A stretch of DNA of 64,000 nt from Mesostigma viride (lineage: Eukaryota > Streptophyta > Mesostigmatophyceae > Mesostigmatales > Mesostigmataceae). The notes beneath the pieces were generated by a model. It had not been told where the DNA came from, made no database searches, and worked only from the letters and a program-made list of their open reading frames with translations. Positions within the stretch are counted from its first letter, which is position 1. Each line of letters opens with the position of its first letter. Below are positions 12,301 through 22,000 of this stretch, piece after piece. The stretch is from contig RPFO01000448.1 of NCBI GenBank assembly GCA_009746045.1, positions 3,268,049 to 3,332,048 of the forward strand. The letters are read 5' to 3'. A program made the translations under genes and the position numbers.

Positions 12301-15300
12301 AAGATACCCTACAAGGTTGGTTCAGGGGGGTCTTCATCATGGAACGTGGCTGAGTTAATACCAACTTTTAACAAAGTTATATGGAAAACTCCAGATTTAA
12401 ACGTCCTGAGGATGGAGGACCGAACTGGATGCATCGAGACTGAAGTGGAACTTGTCTGCCTTGCAGGCACCGGCCAGCCTCGATTTTCTGCTCCCGCATC
12501 TATTTAGTTCAGCTGATCGGCCTGCTTGTATAGGATGTGTCATTCTTGTTCTAATACACACTATTCGTGTGTCCTTGTTGTCAGGGCACAGACCACCCTA
12601 GCGATTCCTTTCAACTCTTTTATCGTAGATGCTGAATGGTGGTGGGCCTGGTCCACCATCCGTCCCCGCTAAATCTAGCGCGCGCCATTGTCAAGCTCAA
12701 AGCCATCATTGCTGACTCTATACGTCCGGCCGGGGCGAAACAGTGGGAGGTTCTCATGAACATGTGCCACATGCCACAACCACTTTTTGCATGAGCGTCG
12801 TCCTCGTGTGCCATTTATTTTTTTCTTTCAGCTTGCCACCTCCAGGAATAGGCAAAGCAGGAGCACTAAAGCGCTGTGCACCTTATCGCCTGCAGTTTAT
12901 TATTCATAATCGTGCTGTGTTGTTCTGTTGGGTACTTGCAGGTGCGGTGGAAGCAGGAGCACTGCTACGCGTTTGAAAAGGACCCGATCCGGGCGCCAAA
13001 AGTGGCAGCATCGACTACGGAAGAAGGGGCGAAGGGCGGCGTTGCGGGGTTACGCCCCAAAAGGAGAAAAGTTGCAAAGTAAGTCTGCATGCTTGTCGGG
13101 ATGTCAGGTTTGCTTTTGACGGGAATAACCCCTGCTGATAATGAGCGATGTTATGGTAAGATTATCAATGGGAAGATAATCTTATGGTAAGATAATTTCC
13201 AGGCATACCTTTTGTTTGTCACGGAACATAAGATTACTCATTACTCCCATTTGGAGGGGCCATAAACGTCCCCCTTCATCGTAAAAGTATTCCATCTTGG
13301 GAGGTCAGAAATCGTATGTCCTGGCACCGATGCGGGCGTGCAGAGGAGGGTGCAGGTTTCCAGATCACTGCATGCGCCTGGGCACCCAGAGAAGGAAGCT
13401 CTGATGCGTAAAGCAACTAGATAGTGAGCGCACGGTTGTTGTGATGCCTACGCACAGCTCCCCTGGTTGAGAAAAGCGTTGCTAGGGGGGCGCGTTGCCC
13501 AGTGGTGGTGTTGCGGTGGACAGCATTCGGGAGTATTGGCATTTGGCAGCGGTATGCTGGCATCTAAGTGCGCGGGTTGCCATCCCATCGCGGGTTTGCT
13601 ACACCATGTCTGTCCATGAATGTGGGCTGTCCTGGAACGTCGGCGTCTCTGTGCATCTCCGAATTTTCGCTGTCCCACCTGCACACTAAGCGTTGCGCAT
13701 GTGGGTCATCGTGCCATGCCACATCTTCCCACAGGCCGCAAGAGGTGGACCCACGCACCCTCTGGTCATCGGCGGTCACCCTGGTATGTGTGCAGTGTCT
13801 GTTCCTGCGCATTGCCCCCACATGCGCGTTGCTTGTCCTTTTGCGTTGCCTGTCCTGCATTTTGCCTGTATGTGCCTGCTGCTTCAGTGTAGGAGCCATA
13901 CCATGCTGCAGTTTTAATCAGAGACTGTTTAGTCGGTTTCCTCTTGCCTGGGGGCGCTGGCATGAGGGGACAGATGCAGGGGAGAACCGTGTGCGTGGCG
14001 TATGAAGGGGCGGATATGCCCTGTTACTGCCTGCTGCCGCCCGTTGTGGTGCCCATCTCAAGCCTGTTGTTTTCTTTTTCTGCATAGTCCCTCAGCTTGG
14101 CCACGTAACCAATATCTAGGTCAGGGAACCATTCTATTTATCAATAACCAGTGTTTTATCGATAACCAGTGATTCATCAATAACCAGTGATTCATCAATA
14201 ACCAGTGATTTATCAATAACCAGTGATTTATCAATAACCAGTGATTCATCAATAACCAGTGATTTATCGATAACCAGTGATTCAGCAATAACCAGTGATT
14301 CAGCAATAACCAGTGATTCAGCAATAACCAGTGATTCATCAATAACCAGTGATTTATCAATAACCGGTATCGTGGCCCTGGGTCTCTCGACCCTCGAATA
14401 GAATGGTTTCCATTCTCGGCTCTCGACCCTTGAATATAACTGGCTGTCCGCGACACTCCCGGAGCTAGTGTATACAGGGAGGGGGGGGGGGTAGACCCAC
14501 CCCACCCCCCACCCCCAAAACTGGGGGGGCGGGGGGTAACCAGTGATTTATCAATAACCAGTTATTCATCAATAACCAGTGATTTATCAATAACCAGTGA
14601 TTCATCAATAACCAGTGATTCATCAATAACCAGTGATTTATCAATAACCAGTGATTCATCAATAACCAGTGATTTATCGATAACCAGTGATTCAGCAATA
14701 ACCAGTGATTCATCAATAACCAGTGATTCATCAATAACCAGTGATTCATCAATAACCGGTATCGTGGCCCTGGGTCTCTCGACCCTCGAATATAATGGTT
14801 TCCATTCTCGGCTCTCGACCCTTGAATATAACTGGCTGTCCGCGACACTCCCGGAGCTAGTGTATACAGGGGGGGGGGGGGGGTAGACCCACCCCACCCA
14901 CCCACCCCCAAAACTGGGGGGCGGGGGGTAAAGGGTCGGACCACCCCCCCCCCCAGAAAATTGGGGGGGGGGTTAGGGGTTTTTGAATGCAGACACCCCC
15001 CCCCCCCCGTGAAAAAAGGGGGGGGGAGGGGGTCGCCAGCCAAATGTATAAAATATGTATAAAATATGAATAAAATATGAATAAAATATGTATATTATAT
15101 ATATAATTTTTTGGGAGCTGCCCCCCCCCCACCACCACCACCCCCAAAACTGGGGGGGTGGGGGTGTCGGGGGTCAAGACTCCCCCCCCCCCCCCCGGAA
15201 ACGGGGGGCGGGGGGTGGTATACACTAGCTCCGGGAGTGTCGCGGACAGCCAGATAATGGTTAGTAGCACCTTGAATATGTTGTCACATAGTTCCACATT

Positions 15301-18300
15301 TTAATGCTCAACTCCCGAATTCTTTGAGACTCTATTCAATCTTGATTCTCGACTCTCGAGTCTGGAAACTTTGATTTGTTTATTCTTGGTTCGTTTGTTC
15401 CCAGGCGGACCTACGCACGCGCGAGATCAAGGTGCCCTCGGTGAAGAGCTACTTGGAGCCACTGATCGAGCAGGTGCGCGCTTGACGGCCTGGCATCCAT
15501 CAATACCTGGCAATCATTGATAATACCTACATGTATCATTAATACCTGGCAATCATTAGCAAAACCTATGTGTATCATTAACACCTGGCAATAATTAATA
15601 ATACCTAAATGTATCATTAATACCTGTCAATGCCTGGAAACTTAAATAGGATGGCATCATATGGCTATTGATAGTCATGTGAAGGGCACGTAGCACATGC
15701 CTCTTAAATTTTGTGTGGTTGTTGAATCAAGGTGTGGGCCAGGCAAGAGCACCACATGAACGAAATGGCTTCTCTTTCTAGCTTCTCCGGCTTTTGAAAC
15801 TGCAGTATACTTTCTGCATTATTCCGTTACGCCCTTGGTGGTTGATCAGCTTGTGTCTTACCAACTGTGTTGGTGGCACATTACCGCAGTCACACGGAAA
15901 AGCTTACCAGAAGGCCGGGAAAACAGTTCAGGCTCTCATGGAGTGGCGAGCTGCTTTGTGGGCAGATACCAAGTTGCAGGCAGTTTGTTGGTGTCGGTTA
16001 TCTTGGGCTGGGGGGGGGGCTGTAATTTAAATGGCTGTGATTACTATGTCTTTTTCCCCATAGAGCGTGAGCACACGCACCCATACTGTCCGCCCGATTT
16101 CAGTAGCTCGGTTTTGGAGGGCTGGGGCACACACACACATAGCTCAAGTATAATGATACTTGATACTGGTACACCTGCGGTATGGGGACAGACACACACA
16201 CACGCACACAAATTAATACACGCACACACAGCGTACTAAAGCACAGTGACCACCCACACATGTTTGGCGCCGTCATCCGCAGATGGACCCAGCCGCAGGT
16301 ATCGAGGAGGCGTACAAGCTCAAGAACGACAAGGTGCGGCACGGGGGGGGTAGAAATGGGGGTAGAAGGGGGGTGGATTGGGGGGCAGATAGGAGCCCTG
16401 CAAGCTTTAGAACAACAGCATGCAAGCTTTAGAACAACAGGGTGCGGAACACTCGGGGAAAGGGGTGGGGTGGGGGGGAAGGGGAGAGAAGGGGGGCAGA
16501 AGGGGGGAGAAGGGGGGGGCGAATGGGGGCCATGAAACGCAAGACCAGGGCGCGTGCGGAGGCTAATCTCTGTAGCACTGAGTGTGGGGTGGGGAGATGA
16601 AGGGAGCATTTGGTTTGGGGGTGGTGGAAGGGGAAGTGGGGGATTAGAGGATGGGTTGAAGGTGGGTTTGGTGGTCTGGCGGGCAGAGGTATGTGGGCGG
16701 TTGGGGTAGGGTGGGTTGGAGCAAGGCGGGGGAGAGAGAAGTGAGGCCCGAATTCTGTGATCTGGAACTCTAGGGATGCATGCATACGTTACATAGTAAA
16801 CATGCATGCATACATCATAGAAGAATAGAAGACTGGATCGAGAGTGTGTGTATGTGTGTGTGGGGGGGGGGGGTGCGATGGGGGGAAGGCGGAGGTAGGA
16901 TGATTTCTTGCATACCGTGCATCGCATACTGGAGTTGTGTTTCGAGGTTGTTGGTGGTTTGCCCACCGCCCTTTTGTTTCGGTGCGCCCTTAGGATGTTG
17001 GGTGTTGGGTTTAAATTGGACTTCCAGCCACATGTGCCAGCACAGGGACTCGTTGTCCTGCTGTTGCACGTTGGGGTAGTGCCACGGTTGACGTCTGATG
17101 GCGTCGTGTGATGTGGTGTCCCCATGGGGTATGCATCCCCCATTTGAAGTGGTAGGGCTGCTAGGGCACCAGGGTCGGTAAAAGTGGTAGGGCTACTAGG
17201 GCACTAGGGTAGCTAAAAGTGGTAGGGCTGCTAGGGCACCAGGGTAGGTAAAAGTGGTAGGGCTACTAGGGTGATAGGGTAGCTAAAAGTGGTAGGGCTG
17301 CTAGGGCACCAGGGTCGGTAAAAGTGGTAGGGCTACTAGGGCACTAGGGTAGCTAAAAGTGGTAGGGCTGCTAGGGCACCAGGGTAGGTAAAAGTGGTAG
17401 GGCTACTAGGGTGATAGGGTAGCTAAAAGTGGTAGGGCTGCTAGGGCACCAGGGTCGGTAAAAGTGGTAGGGCTACTAGGGCACTAGGGTAGCTAAAAGT
17501 GGTAGGGCTGCTAGGGCACCAGGGTAGGTAAAAGTGGTAGGGCTACTAGGGTGATAGGGTAGCTAAAAGTGGTAGGGCTGCTAGGGCACCAGGGTCGGTA
17601 AAAGTGGTAGGGCTACTAGGGCACTAGGGTAGCTAAAAGTGGTAGGGCTGCTAGGGCACCAGGGTAGGTAAAAGTGGTAGGGCTACTAGGGTGATAGGGT
17701 AGCTAAAAGTGGTAGGGCTGCTAGGGCACCAGGGTAGGTAAAAGTGGTAGGGCTACTAGGGCACTAGGGTAGCTAAAAGTGGTAGGGCTGCTAGGGCACT
17801 AGGGAAGCTAAAAGCGGTAGGGCTACTAGGGCACTAGGGTAGCTAAAAGTGGTAGGGCTACTTTGGTTTGAACGCAGGGCCTCTGGTGGAATGTCCCCTT
17901 GTGTTGCCGCCATGGGCATGCGGCCTCCCACGCACGCATGGCAATGAGACATCAGCATGTATGATGAAAACAGCATTCATGGTGACAACAGCATGTGCCG
18001 GTGAGGGCAGATAAGATAACGGTTGGCTGGAGCTACCATGGGCCGGACTCTGCATATCTCTGGCCTGCGCTGGTTGTCTCGTTGATGTATGGTGACCAAT
18101 GCAAGCATGACGGCGTTTCCACAGTCCCACTTTGGACGTCGCAGGTCTATTTGCATCATGCAGCCCCCCCCCCCCCCCCCCCTCTCCACCTAGGGTGATA
18201 TATGCGATACTCACCGCTGGTCATCCCGACAATCATTCAACTGCAGGTCTTCTGCTTCAAGGCGCAGCGACTGGTGACCCGCAGCAGCTTCCACCTCTTC

Positions 18301-20106
18301 CTCCGAAATGTACGCATGGGGCGCTCTTGTGGATGCATGGCATAGCAGGTGTAGAAGGCATACTAGGCGTGGTAGGCGTAGACAGCAGCGTCTGCATAGC
18401 AGGCTTAGTAGGAATAGGAGGCAGTAGGTTTTCAAACCTGATGGTGTGATGCTGTGGATTTCCCGTTTGTGGCATGCATTTGGTGACATCTGGCCGACGC
18501 GATGAATGGTGACTTACTTAATCCCACCCACACAGTGTCCAACGGGTTGTCGCGGCTATTATTTGCCCCGTGGCATTCTTGGTTCTTTATGCCCAATCAA
18601 GTAGTTACTGGTAGATTGCGTCGCCGTGCTTCATATATGTGTGAAGAGGATTCTGCTGCAGCAGAAATTGCGTGCTCTGAAGACAGGTTTGTTATACTTC
18701 GAGAAAGGAAGGTCGGTGGCCTATAAGGGCAGCTGTTTGTTTTCGCGTTTTCGGTGCATGTAGTTGGGGTGGAAAGTGTACCGTCCTGTCTGTACCGTTA
18801 GCAAAGGATATCTGCTTGCAGAGAATATCCTCCTGTGTTGGTGCTCTGTAGCCACCTTGTTGTAACAACGCTTTGTATTTCCTGCAAATTATGGTGTACC
18901 AGCACAAAGAGTCATCTCCACTCACTTTTTCCCAGCGTTCACCCCACCCCACCCCACCCCACCCCACCCCACCCCACCCCACCCCACCCCACCCCACCCC
19001 ACCCCACCCCACCCACCCCACCCCACCCCACCCACCCGACCCGACCCCACCCCCCCCCCCCACCCCACCCCACCCCACCCCACCCCACCCCACCCCACCC
19101 CACCCCACCCCACCCCACCCCACCCCACCCCACCACCCCACCCCACCCCACCCACCCCACCCCACCCCACCCCACCCCACCCCACCCCACCCCACCCCAC
19201 CCCACCCCACCCCACCACTCACCGGAAAGCGCCCACCTAGCTTCCATTTTACTCACCCAGCCAACCCAAGGCCCCCTCTCCACACCCCACCATCTCACCC
19301 ACTGTTTCCCCTACTCCCCCCCCCCCCCCGCCAGTCCCCCTCTCTTCTGCCCGCCAGTCCACTTATCCTTTCATTCATCCTCCTGTCCATGTGCTGAGGT
19401 ACCCAACTGACCAACCTAGCACCCAGCCACTTATTGGGTCCAGCCACCTACTGGCTATGCCACCTAACTGCTCTTTCGCCTATAGGTGTGTTTGTTGTCA
19501 ATGGGATCTGTGCAGAAAACCGACAACACCCTGTCTACCATTATCGGCAACATTGACGAGGCCATCCCAAAGATATTCGCCGACAATGAGCAGGCGATGA
19601 GGATTGTAGAAGCCGCACAGGCGGCCCAAAAGGTGGGCATGTGATTTTCCACATATTGGGATCGTCAAGGACGTCAACAATGTCGAATGTTTGAACGCCT
19701 TGGTTTGAGGATATGTAATTTTCCCGTGCTATGTAAGCAGGCTCCGTATGCATGCATGCAACTGATGCAAGTGTAAGTTTCCATCCTGTTTCTACAGCCA
19801 AAAATGACACAAGTTCAGCCATGCTTCAGCCAGCTGCCTGACAGCCTTTGGGTAGCAATTGTGTTTGCGCATTCAGCCATCCAATCGCCCCAAATTTGAC
19901 GAAAATCTTGTTGTTTCTCCTTGAGGCAACTTGTCCTCTTGTCAAGGAGACAACAGCGCAGGCCAGAAATTCTTATTGTCATATGCACTTTCCATGACGT
20001 GTTTTCCATGGCCTCCTGTCTGCAGAGGAAAGCAGAGACTGGTGGAGAGGGGGCTGAAGAGCAAAGGTCGCCAGGTCCTGGACAGCAGCAGGATAACGTC
20101 GAATGA
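52..20106 (+). CDS. THOC1: THO complex subunit 1 (THOC1/HPR1), 20 exons
   Basis: THOC1/HPR1 is a core subunit of the nuclear THO/TREX complex, which couples transcription to mRNP assembly and mRNA export. Exons: 52-96, 170-319, 541-618, 2704-2791, 4099-4202, 4910-5023, 5406-5478, 6729-6842, 7489-7535, 7934-8002, 8970-9110, 9834-9899, 11974-12090, 12942-13078, 13735-13783, 15405-15473, 16283-16333, 18247-18309, 19486-19632, 20026-20106. Every junction is GT-AG and every phase agrees, giving 600 aa (human about 657; plant forms close to 600). Diagnostic blocks in family order are CNELLRRLSK + AFCGRIQLLMTNLFALSERSG-like (exons 6-7), NLANLTV (8), IDYKFYNTFWGLQ (9), FFQNPV (10), FQRHFLVQCRILFHALQ (12), EHILRMEDNW/VRWKQEHC (13-14) and PLIEQ/MDPAAGIEEAYKLKNDK/VFCFKAQRL (16-18). 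A stretch of about 15 residues between exons 12 and 13 is absent relative to human, or a small exon was missed. The last 75 residues are lineage-specific; no C-terminal death domain is recognisable. The start codon is the first ATG of exon 1. Confidence 0.93.
2047..2372. repeat. 33-bp minisatellite in THOC1 intron 3
   Basis: About nine tandem copies of a 33-bp pyrimidine-rich unit built around CTTTCTTTTCCTATCCTCTT. The unit is a multiple of three, so it gives open frames on both strands. These are not genes. Confidence 0.95.
2827..3339. repeat. Compound microsatellite in THOC1 intron 4
   Basis: In order: (GT)n, a pure C run, (CT)n, a (GTGTGC)n tract of about 320 bp with a GCGTGC-rich middle, (TC)n of about 70 bp, and (GT)n. 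All potential coding frames here are repeat artefacts. The tract begins about 35 bp after the exon 4 splice donor. Confidence 0.97.
3800..3960. repeat. Degenerate TTTCCTGA repeat in THOC1 intron 4
   Basis: Short tandem repeats of about 20-25 bp containing GTTTCCTGA and CTTGACAAGG, with point differences between copies. It is intronic and no function is visible. Confidence 0.7.
4320..4520. repeat. C-rich pyrimidine tract in THOC1 intron 5
   Basis: A long, almost pure pyrimidine stretch on the plus strand (CCCCT/CCCTT motifs). A related stretch at 4775-4890 repeats CGCCCCCGCTTGTCCTGCTG-like units shortly before the exon 6 acceptor. Confidence 0.7.
5569..5735 (+). repeat. Two degenerate copies of exon 7 end + splice donor in intron 7
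   Basis: The exon 7 end and donor (about 5461-5483) recur twice downstream as degraded copies, around 5576-5598 (TTTCCGAACACTTGGATGAG) and 5709-5731 (TTCTGAATGCTCGGGTAAG). Following intron sequence is also duplicated (Ttccgcccgc and ...GTTTC.TGATYGTA motifs recur), so the unit is about 115-130 bp. The third copy still carries a consensus-like GTAAGT donor. Confidence 0.75.
6216..6570. repeat. CCCCCCTTG(A/C) minisatellite in THOC1 intron 7
   Basis: More than 30 copies of a 10-11 bp unit (CCCCCTTGCC, CCCCCTTGAC, CCCCCTTACG) on the plus strand. It ends about 150 bp before the exon 8 acceptor. Confidence 0.95.
7738..7888. repeat. Tandem palindromic repeat in THOC1 intron 9
   Basis: Four tandem units of about 35-41 bp, each holding a palindrome of the form TTTCATACATGTATGAAA (centre A-C-A-A/T-G-T variants) separated by TTGTTGTCTTCTAACTATCG-like spacers. 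The transcript could form a row of hairpins. Confidence 0.85.
9165..9305 (+). repeat. Two extra copies of exon 11 end + splice donor in intron 11
   Basis: The last 25-30 bases of exon 11 plus its donor (AGCTCCACGCTCATCGGCCT then GCAGGTGCGCGC at 9086-9120) recur almost unchanged at 9176-9207 and 9267-9298. Shared downstream intron bases (AACACYAGGTCACTA) show that the duplicated unit of about 93 bp spans the splice site. Both copies keep a usable GTGTGC donor. Confidence 0.9.
9940..10100 (+). repeat. Degenerate copies of exon 12 end + donor in intron 12
   Basis: The exon 12 terminus CGCTGCAG|GTATGAT is echoed by GTGCTCTCCAG|GTACGAT (about 9950), GGCGCTCTCCAG|GTACGAT (about 10034) and GGCCCTCCAG (about 10090). 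The adjoining intron motif TTTAAGTCAA/AATAAGTCAA is duplicated too. Confidence 0.65.
11050..11235. mobile_element. Foldback MITE/SINE-like element in THOC1 intron 12
   Basis: Inverted arms of about 28 bp share GGCG(C/T)TATTTAGAGCTAACTAA, at about 11056 and, reverse-complemented, at about 11200-11226. The minus strand of the interior has a perfect Pol III B-box-like GGGTTCGAATCC (about 11168-11179). Part of the arm sequence recurs at 11270-11335. It may be a tRNA-derived SINE fragment or a MITE; no A box was confirmed. Confidence 0.55.
12160..12460 (+). repeat. Degenerate copies of exon 13 end + donor in intron 13
   Basis: The exon 13 terminus CACATCCTGCGGATGGAGGA + CAACTGG|GTGCGT (12064-12096) recurs at about 12165-12198 as CATATCCTGCAGATGGAGGA + CAGCTGGGTGCGCG, and more weakly at about 12402-12434. 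Confidence 0.8.
12846..12880 (+). repeat. Partial copy of exon 14 start in intron 13
   Basis: GGCAAAGCAGGAGCACTAAA, about 95 bp upstream of exon 14, resembles the exon 14 beginning GTGGAAGCAGGAGCACTGCT. It is a small duplication on the acceptor side. Confidence 0.5.
14130..14365. repeat. 18-bp minisatellite (array 1) in THOC1 intron 15
   Basis: About 13 copies of ATAACCAGTGATTCATCA variants. The 18-bp unit yields open frames on the minus strand that are not genes. Confidence 0.95.
14366..14530. repeat. Spacer module copy 1 in THOC1 intron 15
   Basis: This module begins GGTATCGTGGCCCTGGGTCT and ends in a C/G-run hairpin after GGAGCTAGTGTATACAGGG. It is repeated at 14758-14935, and its end recurs in inverted form at about 15215-15252. 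Confidence 0.85.
14541..14757. repeat. 18-bp minisatellite (array 2) in THOC1 intron 15
   Basis: A second array of ATAACCAGTGATTYATCA units, about 12 copies, directly after the first spacer module. Arrays and modules therefore alternate as a higher-order duplication of about 390 bp. Confidence 0.95.
14758..15253. repeat. Spacer module copy 2 and C-run/G-run hairpin cluster
   Basis: After the second module come several hairpins of the form C(6-14)-short AT loop-G(6-10), for example CCCCCAAAACTGGGGGG, plus an AT-rich (ATAAAATATGTAT)n stretch at about 15045-15105. The block closes with an inverted copy of the CTAGCTCCGGGAGTGTCGCG motif. Confidence 0.8.
15495..15640. repeat. Short tandem repeat in THOC1 intron 16
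   Basis: Three to four copies of a unit of about 38 bp containing ATACCTGGCAATCATTA and CCTACATGTATCATTA. Confidence 0.8.
16394..16457 (+). repeat. Degenerate copies of exon 17 end + donor in intron 17
   Basis: The exon 17 terminus TACAAGCTCAAGAACGACAA + G|GTGCGGCAC (about 16310-16342) recurs twice as TGCAAGCTTTAGAACAACAG. The second copy is followed by GGTGCGGAACACTCGGGG, so the donor was copied as well. Confidence 0.75.
17149..17865. repeat. 35-bp minisatellite with 140-bp higher-order repeat, THOC1 intron 17
   Basis: About 20 copies of a 35-bp unit around AGTGGTAGGGCTGCTAGGGC. Variants rotate in sets of four, so the AGGGTCGGTAAA variant recurs exactly every 140 bp (17174, 17314, 17454, 17594). 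Confidence 0.95.
18943..19217. repeat. (CCCCA)n microsatellite in THOC1 intron 18
   Basis: About 50 copies of CCCCA on the plus strand with a few CCCA and CCCGA interruptions and one C run at about 19047. The predicted proline/histidine and glycine/tryptophan frames are artefacts. Confidence 0.97.
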
Positions 20107-20600
20107 TCAGGAGTGTCGTGTACTGCTTTTCTATCAGTCTACCTGCGCGCCCCGCTGAGAAATCCGGGAAGCCATGGATGCATGCATGCACATGTAGACA
20201 CCGTACCTGATTGGGTGTACGTCATGCATACAGCATGACTATACCATGTGGCCAGATCGATAAATCTACATGCATTCGTGGAGTAGGAGCATAGGTAACA
20301 TTCCGCGGCCCGGCACTGAACGCAAAGGTTTTCACCTTTGCGGAGTGCCTGATCAGAATAGGTAACATGAATTTGAACGCATACAGTAGGTGGTCACAAT
20401 CACTTTGCGACCTCAAAACAAGGTGAAAGTTTAGGTTTGCGAGGAAAAACTATCTCAACATGGTATTTAATCATGCAACGCTAAGCCTTTTGAGTAAATT
20501 CAACGAAATTAGTACTGAATCTAGTTCACAAGTGCAATGGCATGTGAACTACAGTATAATTGCCCATGTGAGCCAAAATAAAGCACATCAATAGAAGTTT
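20107..20600. other. THOC1 3' flank, no gene seen
   Basis: A mixed-composition stretch after the THOC1 stop. An AATAAA at 20577-20582 could serve as poly(A) signal but lies about 470 bp downstream. No coding region or RNA gene is recognisable. Confidence 0.5.
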
Positions 20601-20896
20601 GCGAGGTAGGTGTTCAGGACGGGCGAGGACCTGATAGATCAACAACTGCAGCTGTGGAAGCCCCCCACGGGCAAGACGTTAGCCATGATGCAGTCACGCC
20701 GATGTGTGCATTGGTGATGCAACCTGGACACTCCTAGCCATACCATGTGCCATGCACTGCCAATGTAGGGTAGAACGTAGCCATGCTGGCCTATAGCCTA
20801 TAATTACTTAGCCAACAGATATATGGATGTTGCATTAAGAATTTAGCCATGCTATGCCATGCAGAGAGATTAATTAATTAATTAATTAATTAATTA
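20600..20896 (+). mobile_element. 5'-truncated LINE 3' end (ORF1 terminus + 3' UTR)
   Basis: The sequence begins with a version of the ORF1 C-terminus motif (GEDL..Q..LWKPP, equivalent to WRGGDL.xN.K.W.PP in copies at 24.9 and 56.1 kb). It continues through a 3' UTR with ATGGATGTTGCA...GCCATGCTATGCC, also seen at 58.17-58.23 kb, and ends in a (TTAA)n tail. It is a severely 5'-truncated copy. Confidence 0.7.
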
Positions 20897-20897
20897 G
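20870..20897. repeat. (TTAA)n tract shared by two LINE tails
   Basis: Seven TTAA/AATT periods form the 3' tail of the plus-strand fragment on the left and of the minus-strand LINE on the right. Confidence 0.85.
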
Positions 20898-21065
20898 ACT
20901 CGTGCTCCCGTTGGGGAGTCACGGAGCATTAACCCCGATGGATGGATGGATGGGTGCACACATTCCTACCGGTCTAATCTATCTACATTGGCTACATACT
21001 ACATCTATCTAACAACATTCTAACTACAACATCTATCTAGGCAGCCGCACGCTGCCCTGGGGGAG

Positions 21066-22000
21066 CTATCTAGCGTGCCTCCCGTGGGATTGCACACGCG
21101 GGCGCTTCCCCACTGGGGGGGGCTCGTTGTCCTCTATGACCTGGGCCCACTTGGCCTTGTCCATCATCTTCTTCCAAATCACGGAGAGGCCTAGGCCCCC
21201 CATGTCCTCTACTAGCTGTTCTTTGAAGGTGCGGCCGGGCCTTGCGGCGTCTAACATCACTGGGCCCAGCCCACGTCAGGAGGTGCCGGCCAGGCTGGGC
21301 TGGTCGCAGTCCTGCGGGGGGGCCACGTGAGCTGTCTACCTGGTTGGTGCGAGCTAGGTGCCCTACTAGCTGCAGGCGGCGTTGCTTAATTGTGCTGGTG
21401 ATATAGGGCATGCCCTGGTACAGGTCCTCATTGCGGACATGAGCAGCATATCCTACTCTGAAAATGGAACGCGCAGCATGCTGGTGACCGCGCCGTCCAG
21501 CTTGCGGGCCAGGTCGGCGGTGAGGGTCCACGTCTCGGCGCCATACGTGAGAACAGGAAGGACGAGGACCTTGAACAGGTCCTGTTTCTCGATCTTGCCC
21601 AGGGGCTTGCGCCATAGGGCCCGGTACTGGCGTAAAGCGTGCCAGGCGAGGGAGATGCGGTGGTCCACATCCACCTCGCAGCTAGGGAGCAGGCTGCCCA
21701 GCAGCTTAACGCGGTCCCGATACAGGACTCGAGAGCCATCTAGGAGATAGAGGGGCGGCGCTGAGGTGGTGAGCCCAACCGCCAGGGCCTCTGTCTTCTT
21801 GCTGACCTCAAGCCCCACTGCACGGGCCTCGAGAGCCAGGCAGTCAAGCCATGTCTGCACGTGCTCAGTGTCCTCAAAGAGGGTGGTGTCGTCTGCGTAA
21901 ATGATGTCTGCTAGCCGAATCTCCGTGTCCGCACCGCCATGCCAGAATTTGTTAGCAACCTGCACAGTCTCCTGGTTGATTCCACCGTGCTGACAGAATC
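21066..22000 (-). pseudogene. LINE reverse transcriptase C-terminal remnant
   Basis: The frame resumes just upstream of the RT catalytic motif YADD (21888-21899), then shows K-LLGSLLP, ISLAWHALRQYRALW and VLPVLTYGAETW, typical of the thumb and post-RT region of CR1/L1-like LINEs. A frameshift near 21460 leads into a frame with QRRLQLVGHLART (zinc-knuckle-less tail). All RT motifs before YADD are deleted. Confidence 0.85.

Noticed and set aside
18692-19410. Proline/histidine- and glycine/tryptophan-rich frames
   Set aside because: Translations of the (CCCCA)n tract.
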